Origin: Massilia brevitalea
GTDB taxonomy: Bacteria > Pseudomonadota > Gammaproteobacteria > Burkholderiales > Burkholderiaceae_D
Direction: 5' to 3'
NCBI RefSeq assembly: GCF_030711405.1
Contig: NZ_JAULSI010000027.1
Location: 32,272 to 84,797, forward strand
Length of the DNA: 52,526 bases
Shown piece by piece: positions 17,654 through 25,311 of this stretch; positions within the stretch are counted from its first letter, which is position 1, and the number at the start of each line of letters is the position of its first letter. A program made the translations under genes and the position numbers. The notes beneath the pieces were generated by a model. It was not told where the DNA came from and made no database searches. It saw only the letters and a list, made by a program, of their open reading frames with translations.

Positions 17654-18784
17654 CTAGGCTTTGGCGTAAACTTCTTTGGCGATCATCAGCTTCTGGATCT
17701 GGTTGGTGCCTTCCCAGATCTGGGTGACCTTGGCGTCGCGCATCATGCGTTCCACCGGATACTCTTTCAGGTAGCCATATCCGCCGTGCAGCTGGACCGC
17801 CTCGGTGGTCACGAACATCGCCGCGTCGCTGCAGGCGATCTTGGCCACCGACGCCAGGTGTTTGGCGGCCGGGTCGCCGCGCATGTAGAAGTCGACGGCG
17901 CGGTACAGGACCGCGCGCGCGGTTTCGATCTTCACCGACATGTCGGCCACCATCCCGCGCACCATCTGGAAGCGCGCCACCGGCTGCCCGAACTGTTCGC
18001 GTTCCGTCGTATAGCGCAGCGCTTCATCGAGCGCGCCCTGGGCGATGCCGAGCGCGTGGGCGCCGATGGTCAGGCGCGATTTGTGCAGCGCGTCGGTAAT
18101 GTAGGAGGCACCCTTGCCTTCGCTGCCCACCAGGCGCGCATGCGGAATCAGGCACTCTTCCATGATCACGTCGCAGGTCGGGCTGCCGCGCAAGCCCATC
18201 TTGCGCTCTTGCGCGCCGAAGCTGAGCCCCGGGTCGTTCTTGTGCACCATGAACAGGCTGAATTCCTTGTCGGCGGTGCGCGCGAAGATCAGGTAGCGGT
18301 CGGCCCAGCCGCCGTTGGTGATGAAGCGCTTGGTGCCGTTCAGGATCCAGCCGTCGGCGCTGCGTCTGGCGCTGCTGGTGATTCCCATCAGGTCGGAGCC
18401 GCCGCGCGGTTCGGTCAGGCCCCATGCCGTCTGCAGGGTGCCGTTGACAATGCCGGGAATCAGGTCTTGCTGCATTTCTTCCGAGCCGTACTGCACGATG
18501 GCCATCATCAGCCAGTTGGTCGAAGTGCAGATCGAGGTCGAGGCGCACACCCGCGACAGTTCTTCGGACGCGATAATCTGGGTGAACAAATCGCCGTCGG
18601 AACCGCCGAAACGCTCCGGGAAAGGCAAGCCCGGCAGGCCGACTTCGAGTTGCGCCTTCACCGATTCAACCGGGGCGCGCGCCTCTTCGTCCACCAGGGC
18701 GGCGAACGGCGCCACCTTGTCTTCCGCAAAGCGGCGGATCGATGCCCTGAATTCGTTGTAGGTATCGTGATCGAGCATGGTCAT
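17654..18784 (-). CDS. Acyl-CoA dehydrogenase
   Basis: 376 residues, FAD enzyme of the short/medium-chain class: introduces a 2,3-double bond into acyl-CoA and passes electrons to ETF. FAD/substrate blocks AWGLTEPRGGSDLMGI and TNGGWADRYLIFARTA, the second helix bundle with GYGYLKEYPVERMMRDAK, and the catalytic base E358 in QIWEGTNQIQ are present. No ETF gene is nearby, so the housekeeping ETF must serve. The gene stands between the racemase and the CoA-transferase, which fits dehydrogenation of the (S)-epimer supplied by the racemase. Confidence 0.92.
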   Translation of the reverse strand: MTMLDHDTYNEFRASIRRFAEDKVAPFAALVDEEARAPVESVKAQLEVGLPGLPFPERFGGSDGDLFTQIIASEELSRVCASTSICTSTNWLMMAIVQYGSEEMQQDLIPGIVNGTLQTAWGLTEPRGGSDLMGITSSARRSADGWILNGTKRFITNGGWADRYLIFARTADKEFSLFMVHKNDPGLSFGAQERKMGLRGSPTCDVIMEECLIPHARLVGSEGKGASYITDALHKSRLTIGAHALGIAQGALDEALRYTTEREQFGQPVARFQMVRGMVADMSVKIETARAVLYRAVDFYMRGDPAAKHLASVAKIACSDAAMFVTTEAVQLHGGYGYLKEYPVERMMRDAKVTQIWEGTNQIQKLMIAKEVYAKA

Positions 18785-18813
18785 GGTTTATCTCGCTGTG
18801 TCAGGTAATGGGT

Positions 18814-19971
18814 TTATTCGTCGGTCAGGATCGGCGGCCATTCGACTGCCTTGCTGTGGACCCGGCTGCGCTCCGATTCGGGATAGGCGGCCGCGATCTG
18901 CGACGGGGAGATCCCGAGCGCGGCCAGGATCGCCTCGGTCTTGTCGGTGGTGTCGGTGGCCTGCACCGGCAGCTCGCTGCGGCTGAAGCGCGGCGCGGTC
19001 GGCACCGATTCCGGACCGGCAGTGCCCTGGTAGCGTGCCTGGATGTGCGGGTGCTGCCATACCTCGTCCGGGTCGAGTACCGGGAACACACAGGCATCCA
19101 TGCCGGCATAGTGGCGCGCCCAGTCGTCGCGCGGCCTGGTCAGGAACCATTTCTCGAAGCTCTTTTCGATGCGTGGCCACTGCGACTTGGTCATGTGGTC
19201 GGGGATCGCGCCGCCCTCGATGTCGTTCCACAGCGCGGCAAAGAATTGCGGCTCCAGCGGACCGACGGACACGTACTTGTCGTCGGCGCAGCGATAGCAG
19301 CGATAGTATGGCGCTTCGCCGGTCAGCCAGCCTTTGCCGCGCGCCGGCATCACCGGCGTATTCCAGACCGGGTAGTGCATGCTCATCAGCGACAGGCAGC
19401 CGTCGATCATCGCGGCATCGATGTGCTGTCCCTTGCCCGACGTTTTGCGTTCGTACAAGGCAGCCAGGATGCCGATGGCGGCGAACAGGCTGCCGCCGGC
19501 AAAATCGGCGAGCAGGTTCAGCGGCAGCGTCGGCTCGCTGCCGGCCGGGCCGATGGCGCCCAGAATGCCGGTCAGCGCCAGGTAGTTGATGTCGTGCCCG
19601 GCTTCCCTGGCCAGCGGCCCATGCTGGCCGTAGCCGGTCAGCGAGCAGTAGATCAGCTTGTCGTTGAGTTCGCTGAGTTGCGCGTAGCCCGCACCCAGCC
19701 GGGCCGCGACGCCCGGGCGGAAGCTTTCGACGAACACATCGGCGGTCTTGACCAGTTCGGCCAGGGCCAGCTGGCCGGCCGCCGATTTCAGGTCGAGCGT
19801 GATGTAATCCTTGCCGCGGGCGAAGGACGACACCGGCAAGCCGGCACGTCCGCCACCGACCACGATCACTTCCGCACCCAGGTCGGCCAGCAGCATGGTG
19901 CAATACGGTCCGGGCGCCATGCGCGACATGTCGACGATGCGCACGCCGCTAAGCGGTTTGAGGGCTGTCAT
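18814..19971 (-). CDS. Alpha-methylacyl-CoA racemase
   Basis: 385 residues in the CaiB/BaiF fold but with racemase rather than transferase chemistry. H126 in EAGHDINYLALTG, D156 in NLLADFAGG and E240 in VGPLEPQFF match the His126/Asp156/Glu241 set established for mycobacterial alpha-methylacyl-CoA racemase. The enzyme epimerises the alpha carbon of 2-methyl- (or 2-aryl-) acyl-CoA thioesters so that a stereospecific dehydrogenase can act. It is 12 bp after the GH88/105-like gene and 29 bp before the acyl-CoA dehydrogenase. This gene is the best clue that the substrate has an alpha branch. Confidence 0.85.
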   Translation of the reverse strand: MTALKPLSGVRIVDMSRMAPGPYCTMLLADLGAEVIVVGGGRAGLPVSSFARGKDYITLDLKSAAGQLALAELVKTADVFVESFRPGVAARLGAGYAQLSELNDKLIYCSLTGYGQHGPLAREAGHDINYLALTGILGAIGPAGSEPTLPLNLLADFAGGSLFAAIGILAALYERKTSGKGQHIDAAMIDGCLSLMSMHYPVWNTPVMPARGKGWLTGEAPYYRCYRCADDKYVSVGPLEPQFFAALWNDIEGGAIPDHMTKSQWPRIEKSFEKWFLTRPRDDWARHYAGMDACVFPVLDPDEVWQHPHIQARYQGTAGPESVPTAPRFSRSELPVQATDTTDKTEAILAALGISPSQIAAAYPESERSRVHSKAVEWPPILTDE

Positions 19972-19983
19972 CTGCGGCTCCGC

Positions 19984-21015
19984 TCAGAACTCGTCAGGCA
20001 GGTGCTGTTTCAGCGCATCGGCCGCCAGCAGAAAGAAGCCCTGGCCGAACAGGGTCCAGTCGAACGGCACGCCGGGGCCGCCCGGGGCCAGCGCCACGCC
20101 CGGCACTTTGCCGTCTGCCTCGACCGCCCCGGCCACGACCGTGAAGGCGCGCAGCGCCGATTCGCGCATCGATTCAGGGACGATGCCCTGCTCGACCGCC
20201 TTGGCCACCGCATACGCGTACATCAAGGTGCCCGAGGCTTCGAAGTTGCTCTGCTCGTCGTCCAGCACGTGGTAGAAATAACCGGACCGGTCCTGATAGG
20301 CTTCCATGGCGGCCAGCGCGTCGGCGCACACCTTCTTGACCCGCTCGATGGCCGGATGCGAAGGGATCAGGGTCACCAGGTCGACGCAGGCGCACACCAG
20401 CCAGCAGTTGCCGCGCAGCCAGAACGTCGATTGCGGGAAATGGTTCGGCTTCTCGCACCACGCATGGCGCGACAGGTGCTTGTGCTGGTCGACCAGGTAT
20501 TTCACGTGCACGTCGAATTGCTTGAACGCTTCATCGATGATGCTGTCGTCCTTGGTAATCTGGCCGTACAGCACCATGAACGGGCACATCAGGTACAGGT
20601 AGTCGATCCACAGTTCGGGCGCTTCACGCCGCGCCCAGATGCCGCCCTCGGCCGTGCGGGGCGAATTCTTCAGTCCTTCGATCTGGCGCGCCGCCGCCTC
20701 CAGGTCGGCCTTGTTGCCGCTTTCCTGATAGCGCATCAGCAACGGGAAACCGATGCTGGCCGACAGGCTGGCGGTCGGGGTCTGGTCCTTGAGGTGGCCA
20801 CGCATGCTCTTCGACGCGTCGGTATAGCTGAAATTACCATCGGATTTCTGGGTCGCCACGGCGCGGTCCAGCCAGCGCGAGATGGCCGCCACCGACTCCT
20901 TTTCGCCCCAGGTCAGTACGCCGGTCATGGCCGGCGCCTTTTCCCAGCAATCGCGCTCGTTCGGATTGTTGACGGTGAATTGGGTGACTTGAGTCACCAG
21001 TTTTTGAAGTTTCAT
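19984..21015 (-). CDS. GH88/GH105-like glycoside hydrolase
   Basis: 343 residues with the alpha6/alpha6-barrel pattern of unsaturated glucuronyl/rhamnogalacturonyl hydrolases. Visible blocks: WIDYLYLMCPFMVLYG with the candidate catalytic D138, FKQFDVHVKYLVD, FWLRGNCW at 198-205 (families usually have GRGNGW), and YQDRSGYFYHVLDD followed by EASGTLMYAYAVAKAV. There is no signal peptide, so it acts in the cytosol on an imported compound. Known members hydrate and release a 4,5-unsaturated uronic acid from an oligosaccharide. No lyase or uronate genes are nearby, and finding it among CoA-thioester enzymes is odd. The Gly-to-Cys change may mark another substrate. Confidence 0.75.
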   Translation of the reverse strand: MKLQKLVTQVTQFTVNNPNERDCWEKAPAMTGVLTWGEKESVAAISRWLDRAVATQKSDGNFSYTDASKSMRGHLKDQTPTASLSASIGFPLLMRYQESGNKADLEAAARQIEGLKNSPRTAEGGIWARREAPELWIDYLYLMCPFMVLYGQITKDDSIIDEAFKQFDVHVKYLVDQHKHLSRHAWCEKPNHFPQSTFWLRGNCWLVCACVDLVTLIPSHPAIERVKKVCADALAAMEAYQDRSGYFYHVLDDEQSNFEASGTLMYAYAVAKAVEQGIVPESMRESALRAFTVVAGAVEADGKVPGVALAPGGPGVPFDWTLFGQGFFLLAADALKQHLPDEF

Positions 21016-21111
21016 GTTGTTCTCTCTGTTGGTTTTTCAGGAAAAAAGGCGCAACACTGCCCCGCTGTTGCGGCACACCCGGATTAACCGGTGGTCAGGT
21101 GGTGCGGTGGA

Positions 21112-22266
21112 TCAGGGGGTGGTCTTCAGCTTGCCGTTCTGGACCGTCATTTTCACCAGCGAGTCGGCGCCGATGCCTTGGTGGGTACCGGTGTAGCAAA
21201 GCTTGCCGTCCAGGAAGGTGCCCTCGAAACCGCAGATCGATTCGAGGCTGTCGCGCAGCTTGGTTCCGGTAACCGGATCCTTGGTGCGCTTGATCCCCTC
21301 GGCCAGCGCCTGGAACGCGGTGGCGCCGAGCAACTCGCCAAAGCCGGTTGGCGTCTTGCCGTTCTTGGTCAAGAGGTCGACGAGTTGTTTCTGCTTCGCC
21401 GACGGATCGTAGAAGTTGCCCAGTGACACCACGACCATGGCGTCAGCCGCGGTGCCGGCGTTGTCGAGGAAGGCGCGCTGGTTCAGCGAGAACGAACCGA
21501 TCAGCGGTGCCGTAATGCCCACCTGTTTGGCGGCGCGCGCAAAGGCGGCGCCGAGGGCTGGCGCCGATGCCTGCACGAAGATCGCATCCGGTTTGGCGTT
21601 GCGGATCCTGGTCGCGGCCGGCGTCAGGTCCTTGGCGTTGAGCGGCGCGCTGACCTCGGCGACAACGTTGACCTTGCGTGCCTTGAGCTTCTCGACGATG
21701 TAGTCCTTGGTCGTCTTGCCATACGCGTCTTCCTGGTAAATGATCGCGATGTTTTTCTTGCCGGTAGCGAAAATGCCGCGCTCCAGCGCCTCGGCCACGG
21801 CCACCTCGTCGCTGATCGACGAGCGGAACATCCATGGGTAGAACGCGTGGGTTTTCGAGATCAGCGAAATGGTGCCGGCTGGCGCCAGCACGGGCACCGA
21901 CTTGGCGGCGGCGATCGGCCCCATCGCGAGCGAGCTCGAGCCGGTGGTCGAGCCGATGATGGCGACCACCTTCGACTGGTCGATCAGCCGGGTGGTGCCG
22001 CGCGCCGCTTCGGTCGGATTGGTCATGTCGTCGTAATAGACCAGTTCGATCTTGCGGCCGTTGGGGCCGGCGTCGCGGTTGTATTGGTCGGCCAGGATCT
22101 TGATGGCATCGCGTTCGGGAATCCCGAACGCCGCGGCCGGGCCGGAGAGGCTCAGCACCACGCCAACCTTGATGATTTCTTGCGCCTGCGCCGCTGCCGC
22201 GCCGATGGCGGAAACGGCAAACAGGCCTGCGCATGCGATTTGCTTGAACGATGATAGTGTTTTCAT
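21112..22266 (-). CDS. ABC transporter substrate-binding protein, HAAT family
   Basis: 384 residues. Signal peptide 1-28 (cleavage after AQA, before QEIIKVGV). The mature part is the two-lobed periplasmic binding fold of the LivK/AmiC/aromatic-acid type: LSLSGPAAAFGIPERDAIK, ELVYYDDMTNPTEAARGTTR, then VVAIIGSTTGSSSLAMGPIA. It captures the ligand for the four-subunit importer encoded 6 kb downstream in the same operon. Binding proteins of this group linked to CoA ligases usually bind aromatic or other organic acids. Gaps of 90 and 96 bp flank it. Confidence 0.9.
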   Translation of the reverse strand: MKTLSSFKQIACAGLFAVSAIGAAAAQAQEIIKVGVVLSLSGPAAAFGIPERDAIKILADQYNRDAGPNGRKIELVYYDDMTNPTEAARGTTRLIDQSKVVAIIGSTTGSSSLAMGPIAAAKSVPVLAPAGTISLISKTHAFYPWMFRSSISDEVAVAEALERGIFATGKKNIAIIYQEDAYGKTTKDYIVEKLKARKVNVVAEVSAPLNAKDLTPAATRIRNAKPDAIFVQASAPALGAAFARAAKQVGITAPLIGSFSLNQRAFLDNAGTAADAMVVVSLGNFYDPSAKQKQLVDLLTKNGKTPTGFGELLGATAFQALAEGIKRTKDPVTGTKLRDSLESICGFEGTFLDGKLCYTGTHQGIGADSLVKMTVQNGKLKTTP

Positions 22267-22356
22267 ATGTGTCTCCAGCTTATTAGAATGAGTTGAATCA
22301 GACGCTCTGGCGGTTCCATGATCGATACGTCTACTTCGCTTGCTGCACTACCGCGT

Positions 22357-23118
22357 TTAATAGGTGGCACGCCCTCCCGACAAATCGAACACGGCGCCGG
22401 TATTGAAGGTGCACGCGGCGGACGACAGCCAGAGCACCATCTCGGCCACCTCGTCGGTCGTGCCCAGGCGGCCGAGCGGACTCTTGCTGATCATGGTCTG
22501 CACATGGGACGGTGACATCTGGCCCAGCAAGGGGGTGTCGATGGCGGCCGGGGCGATGGCGTTGACCAGCACGCCCGAACCGGCGAGTTCCTTGGCCAGC
22601 GACTTGGTCAGGGCCAGCACGCCGGCCTTGGCCGCGCTGTAAGCGGACGCATTCGGCGTCCCTTCCTTGCCGGCCAGCGAGGCGATGTTGACCACATGGC
22701 CGCTGCCGGCCGCGCGCATTGCCGGCACTGCCGTGCGGCAGACGTTGTAGGCGCCGATCAGGTTGACGTCGATGACCTTGCGCCAGGTGTCCGGCGCGGT
22801 GGCCTCGAGCGGCACGGTTTCCCCCGCCAGGCCGGCGCAGTGCACGAGCACATCGATTTTTCCGAAGCGCTCGATGGTGGCGCGCAATGCCCGCTGCACG
22901 CTGTCGAGGTCGGTGACGTCGACGGTTGCCATATGGGCCGCCCCGCCCGCCTCGGCCGCGCTCAGGTCCCACACGCTAACCTGCGCTCCGGCCGCCGTGA
23001 AGCGGGTCGTGATCGCCGCACCGATACCGCGCGCGCCGCCGGTTACCACCACCACCTTGCCGCCAAAGTCGTAGTGTGGGAGGGTACCCACGGCCTCAGC
23101 GGATGAATTGATCGACAT
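22357..23118 (-). CDS. SDR family oxidoreductase (operon gene 2)
   Basis: 253 residues, FabG-like. TGGARGIG at 26-33, HCAG at 93-96, catalytic S147, Y160 and K164 (YSAAK), and the C-terminal PLGRLGTTDEVAEMVLWL block. An N-terminal extension of about 18 residues precedes the first strand. Its ATG lies 23 bp inside the end of the cupin gene, so the two are likely coupled. The operon has two SDRs, which suggests two alcohol/ketone steps or two stereoisomers. Confidence 0.88.
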   Translation of the reverse strand: MSINSSAEAVGTLPHYDFGGKVVVVTGGARGIGAAITTRFTAAGAQVSVWDLSAAEAGGAAHMATVDVTDLDSVQRALRATIERFGKIDVLVHCAGLAGETVPLEATAPDTWRKVIDVNLIGAYNVCRTAVPAMRAAGSGHVVNIASLAGKEGTPNASAYSAAKAGVLALTKSLAKELAGSGVLVNAIAPAAIDTPLLGQMSPSHVQTMISKSPLGRLGTTDEVAEMVLWLSSAACTFNTGAVFDLSGGRATY

Positions 23119-23617
23119 AATCTGCGCCCAGTCCGTTCTCGGTGTAATGCTTGCGGCACATCTCGATCTTGGTGAATACGTCTTCGTAACCGGTATTGTT
23201 GCCGTACGGATCGGTGTAATACATCACGCCGTTAACTTGGAACAGGGTGATCATTTCTTCGACATCCTCGGGCACGTACAGCGTGTGGGTTTCGCCGGGC
23301 GGCTCGAACACATAGCTGCCCGCTTCCGCCATCCAGTCATGCTCCAGGTAGCGCCAGCGGCCTTTCAGCACGAACCCGTGCACGGTCTGCGGATGACGGT
23401 GGCAACTGAGCACGCCGGACTTGCGTACACGCAGGAGGTTCATCCAGTAGCCCTGCGAGCGGTTCAGGCACAGCGGGCGGAACGCGACATTTTCAGCCTG
23501 CGGAACCCAGACCCGTTCGTCGACGGGGATGGCCGGGTTGACCACGATTTCGCTCAGTGCGTCGGGAGGAAATGGCAACTGGTATGCCATCGGGGGGGAG
23601 TTGCGGGATTTGTCCAC
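23096..23617 (-). CDS. Cupin, 2,4'-dihydroxyacetophenone dioxygenase family
   Basis: About 173 residues. I start at GTG 23617 because AAAGG lies 7 bases upstream; ATG 23590 is the next choice. One cupin domain with the metal-site motif CHRHPQTVHGFVLKGRWRYL and the second-motif histidine in EPPGETHTLYVPED. Family members use iron; the founding enzyme splits the bond between the two carbonyl-side carbons of 2,4'-dihydroxyacetophenone to give 4-hydroxybenzoate and formate, but many relatives are untested. First gene of the operon, divergent from the LysR gene. It could cleave a side chain before or after CoA activation. Confidence 0.75.
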   Translation of the reverse strand: MDKSRNSPPMAYQLPFPPDALSEIVVNPAIPVDERVWVPQAENVAFRPLCLNRSQGYWMNLLRVRKSGVLSCHRHPQTVHGFVLKGRWRYLEHDWMAEAGSYVFEPPGETHTLYVPEDVEEMITLFQVNGVMYYTDPYGNNTGYEDVFTKIEMCRKHYTENGLGADYVDQFIR

Positions 23618-23905
23618 GTAATCGCCTTTCAACATGCTGACGCATGTGACTGTTGTGATCATGAACAAAGGCACTGATGAACAGCAAACGGCAGGGTGCA
23701 AGGTGCGAGGCCACAGGTCCGCTTGCGGCAAGACTCTGCCGGCAGGCGCTGCCGTAGCCACTCCTTATTTCCTTACATCAAGGTGCCGCACGGTGCCTGA
23801 AAAGGTCTCGGCCACGGTCCCCTGACTGTCTCCATTCTTTGCGCTTTTGTTCGCGTCTGGTACTGCTTTTGTTTTGTGCTGCGAATCAATAGTAGCCACT
23901 CCATT

Positions 23906-23926
23906 TTGATAAATCCAATATATAAT
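23906..23926. promoter_or_regulatory. LysR binding motif and lysR -10 box
   Basis: TTGATAAATCCAA (23906-23918) is a T-N11-A LysR half-palindrome (TTG-N7-CAA) and TATAAT (23921-23926) follows directly, 33 bp before the lysR start. The 341-bp divergent region (23618-23958) is clearly AT-richer here than its surroundings. Binding at this site would repress lysR and activate the operon, the usual scheme for the family; this is inference. Confidence 0.5.
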
Positions 23927-23958
23927 AGACCGGACTTCAGTAACTTTTAGGTATGGAA

Positions 23959-24900
23959 ATGGACCTGCGTCACATGCGGTATTTCATCGCCGTGGCCGAT
24001 GAATTGCATTTCACCAGGGCGGCGGAGGCGCTTCGTATCGCCCAGCCCGCGCTGAGCAAACAGATCCGGGATCTCGAGGACGAGGTCGGGGCGACGCTGC
24101 TGAACCGCACGGGGCGACGGATCACCTTGTCCGATGCCGGACGGGTGTTTTACGAGAGGGCGACGCTTGCCCTGCAAGCCGCCGAATCGGCGCTTGTCGA
24201 GACGCGGCGCGCGCAGCGGGGGGAAACCGGGAAGATCGTCATCGGCTTTTTCGAGCAGTCCGCTTACACGCTGCTGCCACCGATATTGCGCGCCTACCGG
24301 CAAGGGTTTCCGGATGTCGACGTCCAGCTGCGCTGGTTTTCGGTGACTACGCAGGGCGATGCATTGCGGCGGGGTGATACCGACGTGGCGTTCATGCGCT
24401 CGATCGCCAAGCTGGGCCCGTCGACTGACGGTTTTGGCGACCTTGCCACCTGCAAGCTGCATCGCGAAAAATTCGTGCTGGCAATTCCAGAAACTCATCA
24501 TTTGCGCGAGCGGGTGACGGTACCGATCGCTGCATGCGCGAACGAAATGTTTGTCGGTTATACCGAGACCTTCGCGCCCGACTTCCATGCGATGATGATG
24601 AGGCTATGCGCGATCCATGGCTTTTCGCCCAAGCTATCCCTTGAAGTTGGCCAGTCCTATACGCTGCTTGGCCTGGTCAGCGCCGGCACCGGCATCGCTT
24701 TCGTACCCGCTTCGGTGCAAAGGATGAAGTTCGAAGGGGTACTGTTCAAACGCCTGGACGACGAGATGCCGGAAATCGAAATTTACCTCGCGTGGCGGGC
24801 GCGCAAACCCTCGGCGCTGCTGGCCGCCTTCATCGACACTGCCCAGGCAACGGTCACCGAAAATATCCTGCCCCGGGACCCGTCTTTCATTGTCACGTGA
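23959..24900 (+). CDS. LysR family regulator of the divergent operon
   Basis: 313 residues. Helix-turn-helix HFTRAAEALRIAQPALSKQI near residues 18-37, effector domain with TGKIVIGFFEQSAYTLLP at its start. It resembles the BenM/CatM/CbbR-like branch that responds to aromatic or other organic acids. ATG 23959 is preferred over ATG 23953 because AGG stands 7 bases before it. It faces the 13-gene operon and is the obvious candidate activator, the inducer probably being the imported acid or its CoA ester. Confidence 0.9.
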   Translation: MDLRHMRYFIAVADELHFTRAAEALRIAQPALSKQIRDLEDEVGATLLNRTGRRITLSDAGRVFYERATLALQAAESALVETRRAQRGETGKIVIGFFEQSAYTLLPPILRAYRQGFPDVDVQLRWFSVTTQGDALRRGDTDVAFMRSIAKLGPSTDGFGDLATCKLHREKFVLAIPETHHLRERVTVPIAACANEMFVGYTETFAPDFHAMMMRLCAIHGFSPKLSLEVGQSYTLLGLVSAGTGIAFVPASVQRMKFEGVLFKRLDDEMPEIEIYLAWRARKPSALLAAFIDTAQATVTENILPRDPSFIVT

Positions 24901-25311
24901 GCCGGGCAGGCAGTGGGACAGCATCGACCGTGCTGCCAGCGGGCCGCACTGTCGGTGAGCTCGTCCCACACCACCGCGGTGCTGAGGAACGGCCGTACCC
25001 GAATGGCAGGCCGAAAGCTTCGTGAACACGTTTTAACGCGATGACGTCAGCTGCATGGCCTGCAGTAACGGCGCCGTCGTGATTTGCATCCGGCCTTCCG
25101 AACACAGCTCAGTGTCAGAAAACGCGATGCGGTGGAACCCCCTGTGCTCCGACGCATCGGCTGACGTTTGCACGCTCTGAGCCTTCGCTCTCCCGGCTCG
25201 TCCATTTCAGTCGAGCTTGTTCTTGACTTGAATTTGTTGGGCTGTGCATCCGGCATCTGCTCACGTTAGACTGCCTGCTTGCCAACCCGGTTCCGCCCCC
25301 ATCTGCCACCG
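24901..25311. other. Intergenic region without a recognisable gene
   Basis: About 410 bp between the LysR gene and the truncated lhr copy. Short open frames on both strands do not resemble any family I know and have no ribosome sites. The last 15 bp or so before 25312 match the sequence just before the intact lhr at 36426, so the duplicated segment starts about there. Confidence 0.5.

Noticed and set aside
10482..23617. Reading the operon as a carnitine (cai) operon
   Set aside because: The dehydrogenase, CoA-transferase and ligase look like caiA, caiB and caiC, but there is no caiT-type antiporter or caiD-type hydratase, and the racemase, GH88/105 and cupin genes do not fit carnitine.
24893..25256. 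Short minus-strand frames with a faint transposase flavour (RVHEAFGLP)
   Set aside because: Too short and without the following catalytic motif; could be chance.
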